Positions 1 to 11,400 of a DNA stretch of 64,000 nt are shown here, piece by piece. The notes below the pieces were generated by a model. The model did not search any database. It was not told where the DNA came from and saw nothing but the letters and a program-made list of their open reading frames with translations. Location of the stretch: the NCBI GenBank assembly GCA_034687125.1, contig JAQGBZ010000301.1:1-64000 (forward strand), written 5' to 3'. The translations under genes were made by a program, and so were the position numbers. Source of the stretch: Neelides folsomi. Its lineage: Eukaryota > Arthropoda > Collembola > Neelipleona > Neelidae. How positions within the stretch are numbered: position 1 is the first letter of the stretch; every line of letters begins with the position of its first letter.

Positions 1-289
1 CAGAAGTTCAGGTTGCTATGTGCAAACGCGGAAGTGAAGCTGTCGTTTGTTTGCGTTTGCAACGCTGCCTCGAAGCTAATGAAGCTCAATTGACAAAAAT
101 AATATTACTGAATATATTATATAATATATAAGCATTACATTGCCAAATGTTAGAAAAATTGATTAAAGATTAAAAGAGATATGAGCTGATTAAAAAAAGA
201 AAGACACTTATGGCCCTCACTGTACAAAGATGATATAAAACTTAAATTATCTAATAATTTTATTTTAATTAATGTTCTTTTTTCTTTAG
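1..289. other. unassigned left edge and intron
   Basis: Bases 241-289 look like the end of an intron, with a pyrimidine-rich tract and AG just before the first recognisable dolichol kinase exon at 290. Bases 3 to about 95 are open in one + frame with a charged, leucine-rich composition, but I cannot link this to dolichol kinase, which should be hydrophobic here. It could be the end of another exon or noise. Confidence 0.3.
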
Positions 290-1070
290 CTTCTTCGATT
301 TCTCAGAGTCAAGATTTTAAAATTTAATCTCGGAGAAAAAGTTGATGGTTTTGTTTCTTCATTCCGCGACCGACAAGATGAAGGAGAAATGATTTTAACT
401 CCGATTTATCTCCTTGCTGGAGCTTCAATTCCCTTTTGGCTTGGCGGTCCTTTTTTCGCCAAGAAGAAAATTATCCAAGCTGCGATGCTTTCAGGAATCA
501 CAAGTGTCGGAATTGGTGACACTTTTGCCAGCATTGGGGGATACAAACTTGGAAAACATCCATGGAAAGGTACAGAATGATTAAAATTACTTGATTATTA
601 GAAGTAAAAAAAAACTTTCTTATTAAGATGATTAATCAAACAATGAGTATCACATTTCTCAGAATTTTAATCATTTAATTCTTAATTTAACAGGAACACG
701 AAAAACTCTAGAAGGAACTTTGTGCTCTCTCGTTGCCCAAATCTCTTTCATCCTTTATCTTCAATACTCGGGTTCGCGAATTTCATTTTCATTTATTCTT
801 TCCTAAAATGAATTATGTTAAGAATAAGAAAAAGAAGAATGGAAAAGAATAATACCATAAAGGAAAAATAATATTCTAAAACATTAACCATTTTCAGGGA
901 TCTTTGCATTTGACACTGACGCCTTTTGGAGTCTCATCTTTTCTTCAGTCGTGAACGCGATCGTGGAAGCGAAAACAGATCAAATTGACAATCTGGTTCT
1001 TCCTCTCCTCACGTACAATTTAATTCTTGGTTGGGAGCCGATGCGAACCTTCCTCTTTTCCCCATTTTAG
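290..1070 (+). CDS. DOLK: dolichol kinase, C-terminal half (5' end outside window)
   Basis: The visible exons are 290-569, 694-771 and 898-1070, which join in phase to a TAG stop at 1068-1070. The protein is a polytopic ER membrane CTP-dependent kinase that makes dolichyl phosphate, the lipid carrier for N-glycosylation, O-mannosylation and GPI anchors. Family hallmarks are present: the LTPIYLLAG membrane segment, the GIGDTFASIGGYKLGKH segment matching the nucleotide-binding signature of the kinase family, and a following GTRKTLEGT segment. The third exon carries the hydrophobic C-terminus with the conserved acidic EAKTDQIDNL stretch. The first visible exon starts in phase 0, so earlier exons lie upstream of the window or in unread sequence. 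An AATAAA at 1155-1160 is a suitable poly(A) signal. Confidence 0.88.
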
Positions 1071-2072
1071 CATAAAGTGTATTTAAGCCTAAATGTGATA
1101 AATTTGATAAATATCGTCTCAATACAATGAACTGCCGCGGAAAGGAAGAGAGAGAATAAAAGACATTGCATGATTTACTTCTTGGGCTCGTTTATTGAAT
1201 AGGGAATATAAAGTGTGTATTTGGTGGGACGCACTTTGAGGGCGGATTCCTTCGCATAAATTCAATTATCACACCCAAAGTTATGGGAGAAATGAAATGA
1301 TGGAACGAAGGGATCTGTGGTGAACATCATATGAGTGATCTCCCTTTCTCACTTCCAACTCAAAGGATTTCTCTCATTTTCCAACCCCACAACTTCTCAT
1401 TCATACATGTGCATATTAACACATTGACTCTCGACATTTATAATCTAAAATTCCAACGTGTCATTCACAGACATGAGGGCGATCCGATTTCCTTTTATTC
1501 TTACCCGGCACCAGACAGCGCTGGTGGTTCACTACCCGAAAACGGGTTAAAAGTCTACAACCCCTTTTTTTACAACTTTCCTTTTCTCCCTCTTCTAGCT
1601 CTATGAAAGAAATGCTCTCCGAAGCTTTTTTATGTAAAATTAAAGATTTTACTTTAAATCTATTAAGTTACCTTTAAACTAAATGCCTTATTTAATTATT
1701 GTACATGAATCTTTATTCAAGATAAATAATGCATTGTGTACATTAGTATTATACTAACTTTTAGAGTAGTTTAAATATTATACGATTTTTGTGTACAGAG
1801 TACAATGATCAAAGTCGTTAAGTAGTGAAATGAAAGGAGTTGTAAGAGAAGTAAACGTCAACGTAAATAAATCTGAATATCGTAAGAAGTTGTAAGACGC
1901 TATGGTTTACAATTTAGTAATGGTTATAAGGAGGTTATAGGGATATTTTTAAAGGAGGTTGAATGGTGAATTGGTGAAAGTAGGGAATAAGAATGATGGG
2001 TTATTTCCATGAAAATAAAATATGATGATAATCGATGATAGTAGGGGGATGGAAAAACGTTCATATTTTCAG
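1071..2072. other. spacer between DOLK and Sxl
   Basis: About 1 kb of mostly AT-rich sequence. It holds the dolichol kinase 3' UTR and presumably the Sex-lethal promoter. Short open frames here have no recognisable content. Confidence 0.5.
1155..1160 (+). terminator. poly(A) signal of dolichol kinase
   Basis: AATAAA lies 85 bp after the TAG stop of the dolichol kinase gene on the same strand. Confidence 0.5.
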
Positions 2073-2154
2073 ATTCGCGAGGAGGAGATTTTTGTGTGAA
2101 AAGGTGAGTTGTTGAAAATGGTAGGGTTGTAGTTGAAATTCGCCTTTTTTCCAG
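2073..2154 (+). other. candidate 5' exon and 51-bp intron of Sxl
   Basis: A 31-bp segment (2073-2103) is bounded by an acceptor-like TTTTCAG and an AAAG/GTGAGT donor. It is followed by a 51-bp intron (2104-2154) ending TTTTTTCCAG. This would splice directly onto the exon holding the ATG at 2183. The reading frame stays open through the segment, so it could be 5' UTR or coding. Confidence 0.4.
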
Positions 2155-2182
2155 ATTCAAATCAAGCGAGAAAGTGAAAGTG

Positions 2183-3921
2183 ATGGACGGGCGGGGTCGG
2201 ATGGGTTGGGGAGAAGAAGGCGCCGGCGGTGACACGATCCACGAACATCATGACTTCCACCACGAGAAGGGGAACAGGAAGAATCTCATCGTCAACTACT
2301 TAGTAATCAAAACACCAAACACTTTCATCTACAACAACCCCTTTTACAATTTAACAATCCTCACTTATTTATTCACCAATTACAACTCATTTTCAAACTG
2401 AATTACAAACCTTTGAATTAAAATTTAAAATCATCAAAGCATTAAATTAATTAAAAATTCAAATACTTAATCAAAATTCAAAATATTTAAATTAATTAAA
2501 ACTATAAGAATTAGCTTAAAATTTAAAATAATTAGCTACAATGGATATTTTTTTATTTTACAGCCACAATGGTTTAAAGAAACGAACCTTTTCGCCCTCT
2601 TCGTTCCATTTGGTCCTCTCAAAAGCGTAAAGGTAAAAAGCTGAATTGATATGAAAAAGTAATTTTGTATTTAAGTAATGAATTCCTCTGTTTTCTCTTT
2701 CATATTTCATAGGAATCTCTTGAGTATGAATCCTGATATACTTAAATGATATTGATATGTAGTTTAGTATATGAAAGAGAGTATGAATATGAGAAGATCT
2801 AACGTGTGTGTATTTGTGTTGGCAGGTGATGTGCGACAGAACGGTGAGTTTTTTGAGTCTTGAAAGATTCCGCTTTTACATTCCACTCCATCCACGTCAC
2901 TTTTCTTCTTCCCCTTTCCAAACACCCAACTGGATCTAAATTTTCTAAATATTTCATCCTACTCACACTCGACTACATAACATATTTAACATCTCAAACT
3001 ATTTTCATAACTATTTTCATATTTTTACTTATGATCTATATTTTCATATTTCTACTATTTCCTTGTTTTGATTTTATTTTGTATTTTATAGACTGGCTAC
3101 TCATTCGGATTTGGTTTCGTAAACTTTTTGTATGAAGTAGACAGCGACCGGGCCGTTTCAACATTGAACGGATTCGAAGTTGGGAACAAGCGATTAAAAG
3201 TCTCCTTTGCTCGTCCGCCAAGCGACGAGATCAAAAACACGAATTTGTACATTTCCTCACTACCCAAAGGCATGGGAGAACAAGAATTGGGCCATTTGTT
3301 TTCTCCCTTCGGTTCCATCGTCCAATTGAAGATCATTCGGGACAAGCACACGAGAGAGTCGAAGGGGACGGCCTTCGTCCGGTAAGATCGGAAATTGAAG
3401 GATGGCTCGATAAGGAAATACTCATTCATTTCTCCTATCTTCCCTCTACAGGTTCTCGCACCGGGACGAATCTGCAGCGGCGATCCGGGCTTTACACGAC
3501 TGTCTACCAATCGGAGCTTTTCGGTCAATCAGCGTTCGTCTGGCGGCCGACCATGGAAAACAAAGGTCATTTTTCTTCGCGGGTTACAAAGCCGCAGTTG
3601 CCGGAGTAAATGTTTCGACTTATTCCAACCTTTCGACTTACTCCGACTATGACAGCGACGGTATGTGTCCAATGGTACTTATAAATAATTTAATATAATT
3701 AAATATTCTTTAATATAATTTCTAATTCATTCATCATGCAAATAATTTTTAAAGTTTAAAGAATTTTAATCATATTCATAAGATAATATTTAAAATGATG
3801 AGATTTAACTAATTTTTTTGATTTTGTAGGGTGCGGGAATTACGAGAACGTCGACATCGTCTTGGCATCTCGGTTAGAAGGAACGCTAAACAACTCGTCC
3901 CTCTTTCCGCCCCAATTGTAA
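2183..3921 (+). CDS. Sxl: Sex-lethal/Elav-type RNA-binding protein, two RRMs
   Basis: Exons 2183-2302, 2564-2632, 2826-2843, 3092-3381, 3452-3660 and 3830-3921 give 265 residues in phase. RRM1 (about 33-110) starts with the family motif NLIVNYLP, has RNP1 as GYSFGFGFVNF, and ends in NKRLKVSFARP. RRM2 (about 115-200) has NLYISSLP and RNP1 KGTAFVRF, then SVRLAADHGK. The TGYSF and LAxxHGK signatures resemble Sex-lethal more than three-RRM Elav, and no third RRM follows. It should bind U-rich RNA and affect splicing or translation; a role in sex determination outside flies is not implied. The C-terminus (about 200-265) is Ser/Tyr-rich and unrecognised. The third exon is only 18 nt. The ATG at 2183 is the first Met in the open frame. 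Poly(A) signal at 4081-4086. Confidence 0.85.
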
Positions 3922-4080
3922 CAGTCAAGAAGGATCAAAAAGTGTCTTGTTGGACCCTCGAACCTTTATGTCAAACCAATATGTATACAATCTCCCGCCT
4001 GTCTGTACTGCATGTCTGTATCCGAGAGATGTTGAATCTTGGGAAGTGAAGAGTGTGTGTAGAATAAGAAACAAACGTGA

Positions 4081-4086
4081 AATAAA
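4081..4086 (+). terminator. poly(A) signal of Sxl
   Basis: AATAAA lies 160 bp downstream of the Sxl stop codon on the same strand. Confidence 0.45.
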
Positions 4087-4453
4087 AGTGATATTCATTC
4101 AGTGATATAAAAATGAAGCATATATCATTATGTCTTTGTCCTCCCCCCTTCCCGCCGCCTACTTAAGAATCCCAGTCAGGGCGATGACATCGTTTCTGCT
4201 CTTGTCATTCCCTTCCATTTACATTCGAATCGATGGGGTGGATCTCATCAGCCCTATCGAAGAAGATCTGATTGAATGGCCCGACTCCTCCCGCCCTTAT
4301 TTATCTCCTAGTTATGAAGGTGAAGGAAATGAGTGTTGGCGCAAATGAGGAAATCCCTTAAGCTCATTCCCTTCCCGCATTCAATTACGTTGGAGAAGGG
4401 GAGGGTCGTAATCGATGCGGCTTCCCGCGCTACTGCCTTCCTCTCGACCCCAA

Positions 4454-4509
4454 ACAACCTAGGAGAAACAACCTGGGCGAAATAACCCGGGTGAAACTAC
4501 CCGGGAGTC
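4454..4509 (+). repeat. four-copy 14-nt tandem repeat
   Basis: Four head-to-tail degenerate 14-mers: ACAACCTAGGAGAA, ACAACCTGGGCGAA, ATAACCCGGGTGAA and ACTACCCGGGAGTC. Each unit has a central CCTRGG or CCYGGG core, three of them able to form CCCGGG or near-palindromes. Confidence 0.75.
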
Positions 4510-7500
4510 CAGTGGGGCCCATCAAGAGCCCATTCCACTACTTAGGCCCTCAAGAACTCCTCAACGGCCTCAATGCGTAGGGCAAAGCTGAAAGTCTGAA
4601 GATAATAATAATTGTTCGTCTGTTTTCCTTTCCCCGAGTTTGTTTCCGGAGAGTGAGAGTCAATTGAAAGATAACAAGAGCTGGAGATAAGGTTGACTTA
4701 CGGCCTCGGGGCCGTCCTCCTTTTTGAATAATATGTCCAATGTGGAGACTGAAGACTGAAGAGACGAAGAGACTGAAGGGTGGTAATGAGTGCGGAGGGA
4801 GGAAGGAAATTCTGAATTCACTCGGCGTGTCTTCCGTTTCCTTCCTCGTTACCCGGTTGTTCTCCCTTCCGCCCGCTCCCGACCCGGAATTCATAAATAC
4901 CCATGTCCCCCTTCAATTAACTCCGTTTAGGGAGTAATTGAAGGTGGGTGAGCCACAAGTGGATCTTCAGCCCCGAGAGATAATAATGAGAGACACTCGA
5001 GGGAGGATCAACAGAAGGAACAGAACAAAGTTCTTCTCAACTCGAGTGGCTTCCTTCCTTTCACCACTTATGCCCAAATCCATATAAACGATACATCTTC
5101 CCATTCACATCCTTCCCAAATTCCCAATAGTTCCAAAAACTTTTTCTCTCCTTTTATAACAGACCGGTTTTTTAGAAAATATTGTATCTTATGTATTTCA
5201 CAATCTTAGAAAATCTTGCAAAATGCCAACTATGTTTATTTATTTATTGAAATTTATTGAAATTGGCCAATTGTTTAAATTGCAGTTATTCCAGAATTAA
5301 TCTCTTGATTTTTTAGAATAGAGTCTAAATTAGCTGTATTTTTACTGGAGTTATTTTTGCCTTGATCCGATCACCTCCACGCACTAAAACTTTCTTTAAA
5401 GAATGTATAGCTGGAATTGTTCTAGCTTTAAGTATATAAAGGATCTAAAAGAGGAATGAAGAAAAGTAAATTACTGTATTAGTAGAGAAGTGTATTGTGT
5501 GGAAAGTATTCAAGAGTGTGTAAGAGAATGGGTGAAATAATGCTAATCCCTCGAAAGGGGTCTGGGAGCGTAATAGGAATGGAATGAACATTTGGTAATG
5601 CATAAAACATAATATATCTTTGTTTAATTACGAGACGCTGGAGAGTCAAAGAACCCCCAAATGCGGCAGATTTATTTCTTGGGAGTGAGACAAAGAAGTG
5701 GTCGAATTAGATGGCTGAGCGTGTAATCCCGTGAAATTGGGGATGAATGGCCTCCGCCCTCATCCTCGTAATGACGAGGAATGAGAACCCTTCGGCCGGT
5801 TTGATGAAACTAATGAGATTTCTTAGGTTTAAGGAGAATCGAACGGGGGCGAGTAATTCAGAAATGATTCCTTTTCACTTCCCCTCTCCCTCCGGAAAGA
5901 AAGGACGTTTACAAGAAGAAAACTACAAGGGAGGACAAGATAAGAAAACACAATTTGGGATAGTGCCCTCCTCAAAGGAAAACATCCTCATGTTACTCCA
6001 CAACACTCCTTACTACCATACCTTACAAGGACTAAGAGGGAAATAAGAGAGAAAATTGAGAGAATGGATTAGGACCTTTTTTAAAATGTGTAAAAATGGT
6101 TCCAGAGATCAAAGGTAGTTTTTTGTTGTCTCTTGCGAGCGACAACGATCCGACATCCCTTTACTATTTAGCTTCCCTTTAATCCGACATTATTTCCTAA
6201 AAACTTTCCCCTCCTTCGTCTTGGAATTTATTTCCTATGATCATTTGAACATTGCTGTACAAAATATAATAAATATTGGATACACAAGTATCATGTAGTA
6301 GAAATGAGTATAAATATAGATATATGGTATCTAAGAATAAGTATAAAAATTTTATCTTTGTATTTTTCTACTTTATCGGTAGAAAGTGCAGAAGGGGCGC
6401 CATTGTGGAATGTTTGTAAGGTGATAGTTTGATAGAGGGGATAAATGGAATATGATCTATATAAATATATTAAATGTATGAGAGCGACTTTTATTATTAT
6501 TGTGAATAAAAGGAAGTGGCTCCGACGGTGAGTGTTGACAGAGAAGTGACATTAGGGAGAGAAACGTACTTTGTACATCCACGAGGGATGTTTGAGTGAA
6601 TAAGGCTGAGATGTTCGGGGGATTTGAAAGTGTAGGACTCGGAGGAATTTCTCTTTCCCTGTTCAATTGCATTCTTCTCATTCCTCAGCCGTTGGAGCCC
6701 CCCCCGTTTGACCCGGGAAGTCTTCGAAATTAAAAGTGAGCCAATTAATCGGGGGCGGAAGGGGAAGGAAGAGAAACAAAGTTTCCATTTACAGGCCGCC
6801 TCAAACTTTGTTAGCTTCTCCTCTCTGAATACCAAATATTTATCAAATTGATAATCCATCTCGCTCCAACTTTTCTCCCCATTCCCGGTAGATTCATATT
6901 CACAATACATACAAAAGGGAGAGAATAAAATGTCCTATGAATACTCATGTAACAACCTTACACGTATATCATTCAAATGCTGCGTAAGTGAAAATAGTTT
7001 CTACTTTATACACAATCCAATATTTCTCTAAATGCTTCAATTCGCAACGGTTTCAAATATCCATTATACTCATTCAAATATATCTCCTCAAATATACTCA
7101 AATACATATAAAATATCCACTGCTTTGAAAGTTTAAAACATTGAGAATTGCAAATATCTATAAATCGGTACAGATTCTAAAGGCAATATATTCTATTTAG
7201 GATTTCTATTTTATTTACTAAATACGATACATGGTACTGTACTCGTACAATATGAATTTAGGAATGGACTATATTGCATGTTTGGTATAGGAAAATATAG
7301 AGTGTTAAAAGTGGTTTTATAAAGGAGCCGTCGGCCTCGCATTCTTCCTCCTCCTGTCGTCCCTTTGAAGTGGGTAATTAAAACATTGGCCACTCATCTC
7401 CATTGACTTCCTCGGTTTATTAAACGTGGGAGTCGTTTAATTAAGGCCGGCTCCTGCCGACTCATCACACCGTCCAATTAAGTGAGACAGAGAGGAATTC

Positions 7501-7975
7501 CCTACACAAATACTCAATTATCATACTTGGCACTCCCGGGGTAATTTTTTAGCCGGGGCGGAAGTTGGCAGCCCGTTCCGACCCCTTCCCTGTCACCCCT
7601 TGGAGTATGGAAATGAGGCGGATGATCCGCCGCATTGGAGTCAACGCTCTTCCTCTCCTCCTAATACCCCCATTATGGATTCAATTGACTCACTTATTCT
7701 CCTAACACTCCTAATCAAATTCCAAGCTGGGAGACAAACAAGAAGGGGATGGGAAACTTTCTTTTCCCGCTTTGATTTGTGGGCCTCGGGAGCTTCCAAC
7801 TCATGAAGAGGGAAAGCTCCCACAATCACTCTTTCTTTCTAAAGAATAACTTTCCTCCCTTCTTTCACTTCCTCACTTCATTTCTCATCTCTTGACCATT
7901 TCTCACACTTCAGCCCATTACAAACAGAATAAATTTTAAAACCAGTTTAAAACCACTTTTTTCCAATATGTGCAG

Positions 7976-8325
7976 TTTACATAATATTAGAATATCTATT
8001 ATCTTACATATTATAATAATTTAGAGAGTAGATTTATATGCGGGTGTTTACCTAACACGTAATAAATTATATCTATAGCATGGGGTATTATGAGAAAATT
8101 ACATAACTTTGATCACATGTTAAAATATCGAGGCATGTTTTATGATTTCCACTCCCACTGAATCATAAAACATGCTTCTATATTTAGGATCCCGCATGTA
8201 ATTTTCTCATATTACCCCATACTGGAAGCACAATTCCTTACATGTTAGATGATTCGTGCATATAAATCCGCTCTATTATAATGTATTATAAGTAAGTATA
8301 TGCCAATGGGAAATTATATGGTAAA
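7976..8325. repeat. 350-bp imperfect palindrome, foldback/MITE-like
   Basis: The two halves are inverted copies. Segment 8080-8104 matches the reverse complement of 8196-8220 at 24 of 25 bases. Segment 8133-8147 matches 8161-8175 exactly, leaving a 13-nt loop. Weaker pairing continues outward, with ATTTATATGC paired near 8030 and 8260, to TTTAC at 7976 and GTAAA at 8321. This suggests a foldback element or MITE with full-length inverted arms, or a long hairpin transcript source. No target duplication was identified. Confidence 0.75.
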
Positions 8326-8452
8326 TATATTTTGTATTTTATATAATTGAAAACGAAGTTTATTTGAATCCTACACTTAAGCTAAGGATAATGTACAATT
8401 TGAGTAACAACATTAAAAATAACTTTGATAGGTTCTCTAAATGAAAAAAGGT

Positions 8453-11400
8453 TTAATAATGAATCCTTATGAGTATCAACATCAGGAGGCAGAACCAGGA
8501 GTTGACGTCTTTGGAGGGGATGGAGGAAGATGCTGGGGATTGTGGAGGCTCCTTGGCCTCAACATAGTCGGTATTTGGGCCACGCGTCGTCTCTTCAACC
8601 TCGTTGTCACTGAATGACTCCAAGTTGATTTCTACATTGGAAAAGGTCGTAAGCGGAGGGATGGGGAAACAAAATGTTTCTTACCATGAATGTGGATCGT
8701 TCCCTCCGTTGCACCCATTGAATTCTGAGAGATGCACTTGTAACCCGAGAAGTCCGCCGGACCCAAAGACCGAATAAGAAGTCTCATCCGAATTCCATAA
8801 CCTGATTGGATCTCTTCACTCATGTTGAATTTTTCATTTGCGATTATCATCCGACCTAAAGATTAAAAATATTCATTATTATTCAATTTATTCCAATTTT
8901 TAAATAGGTAGTTCGTTTTCTATTTTTTGTTGAAATTAATTTTTACATTAGTTAGATTTAATGTCCATTGTCGCATATTGATTAATCAATGGATTTAATT
9001 AATTTTTGTGAATAAACGAGTAATAAAGGTGGGGTAGATAATGGTTTTAATTAATAAGAGAATAATTTAAAAAAACCTTCAATGGTAGTCCAATAGTTGA
9101 TAGCACGGGGTGAAGCTTCTGCGAGACATTCAAGCAAAACTTCCGAACCCCTCGGAGCTGCCACGAGCTGGTTCGGGACTTGAATGAGCGGGTGAACTAA
9201 ACAATAATAATCATCTGATGAGGGATAGGGAGATTAGGGGATTAGTGGAGGGAGGAGATGATGGAAATGAATGGAGTTGGACTCATTTTTATAAAATCTT
9301 CCCCTTCCTTCTGAAGGCAATTAAACTCCCCATTGATCGCTTTATGATAATGAAGGGGCTTCCTGAGGTGGAATTCCAATCAGAGTAAGTGGACGAACCC
9401 TTTAAATCTTAATTAAATTGACACTGCCACAGGATCGATGCTCTGAGGGATGAATGGAACAGGGAAGGAAAATAAGCATGCAAAACATACCTAAAATACC
9501 TAGTGATACAACATTAACATTGTGCTCTTTAAAGAACCCTTCACCTATCCTTCGTACAAAAGATTCTTTTTGGACGCATAATGAAAAGAGTTTTTACAAC
9601 CCGGTGATGGGGGCTCAGAAAGCGTGCATTTAACCGTTATTTAAAACTTACTTTCTTATTAAACTCATTCAAATATATTCATATACCTAATATACTTTCA
9701 TACTTTCTATGATTGTATCATATAGGAAACAACAAAGAGATACATTTTATATAAACTGTATTTATATAGTGTATAAAGCAGTTTTATGTATTTTGTATAT
9801 AAATGATGAATTTTGGTATAGAGAGAATAATAGAAGGTACTTTATTTGTAGGTAATATACTCATAAGGTATATTCATAGGGTTTTTGTTGAGTGTGTCAG
9901 TCGCACGTGGGGTCGGGGACTTTTCTCCTAATTTAAGCAATGATTTTTAAAGGGGGTCCCAAGTTTCAATTTTGATTAATGGACGGGATGGGAGCCTGAT
10001 GTTCCCTCCGAGTTGGAAAGTCAAACATCTCGAAATTGTTGGGCTAACGAGGTGTGTGTGTGTGTCTCTCCATCTGTTTGCTCTTTTTAAGTTCAGGAGA
10101 GTGGGAGTAATGTAATGAGAAATGGTCCTCCTCCGATGACCAGCCACCGTTGACAATGGCAAATCACCCGCCCGCCCTCCTCCACCCCGCATACAAATGA
10201 GGAGACTCACAGTGGACTTGCACGGTGATCCGCTTGCTTACGCTCGGTGGGACCCCGTTGGAAGCGATGCAGAGGTAGGTGCCCTGAAAACACATTCCTC
10301 ATTCAACATCTGACCCGAATCTCAAACAGAAACTTACCATTTCGGATCGAGTGATTTTTGCCAAGTTCAGAATATCACCCTCGAAGGTTTTAACTGAAAA
10401 CAAAAGAAGTCAATATTGAACCCTCACAGACACTTTCTCTTTCAAATAAAAACAAATTGGGAAAAGATATTTAAAGGAACAGTTGAAAGAGATAAAATGT
10501 ATTAAAAAAGGGGTAAAATACAGAAGGTATTAAAATGTATATAATGTACTAAATAGAAAATTTTAAAATGTCAATATTAAAATATTTAATAAATATTTAA
10601 ACTGGGTTGAATTTAATTACTCGCCCAGGCCTGAATATTAATGAGAAGGGAAGGAGGGACTAATGGTTGTGTAAAGAGATTCAGGGGTGATAAGATCCGA
10701 AAAGATCCGTGATTTGGCTAATTGTTATGACCTTTTCTCTTCCCTCCCTGTCCTTCCTTAATGATAATGTGATTCCCGTCCTCCTTCCTCCATGTGATCG
10801 TAGGGGTGGGGAATCCTTTGGCCTTGCAGATCAACTTGGCCGTTCCGCCTTCTGGGATCATCAGATCTGAAGAAGTGTCTTCGGAAGTGATATCAGGTGG
10901 GATGACAACTTCAAGGAACGCGATCTGCCAATCATCATTTAATCCTTAAAATCATCTCATTTTTTCATATAAAGATATCAGAAGCAATTAACAGGTGATT
11001 TGTCTCACCTGATGTTGCATTGGTTCCGTGTTAATTTGGCACATGTAAATTCCTCTGTCCTCCCTTTGGACATTTGAAATCTTGAGGGTCCAGGTCTTGT
11101 GGTCATTCATGAGCGTGGAGATTCGTCCGTTGTTGTTGGATATGATTCTGTCTTGTATGGCCAGAATTGCCTTCTTCTCCACTTTGATCCAAGCGATCTG
11201 GACGGGGAGAGAATGTAATGAGTAATTAGGGCCATAACTCACCCCCGACGCCTCAATCCTAAGTTTGCCCAATAAATCAGGGGGAGGCGAGAGAAGAATC
11301 CCCAACTTTTGTCATGTATTAATTAAAAGCTTGAGAATATTGTTATTTGAGCCACCCGACCGGTGGCCTATGAATTATAATGAATTCTTCACTCACTCAA

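Larger units (their letters stand above)
4087..8452. other. gene-poor spacer
   Basis: More than 4 kb between the convergent Sxl (+) and Ig gene (-). Open frames here are short, lack splice-compatible partners and resemble no family I know. It holds a 14-nt tandem repeat (4454-4509), a large palindrome (7976-8325) and the probable AATAAA poly(A) signal of the Ig gene on the minus strand (TTTATT at 8359-8364). Confidence 0.5.

Noticed and set aside
1331-1606. 91-codon + strand ORF after dolichol kinase
   Set aside because: No recognisable domain or splice partner. It lies in the 3' flank.
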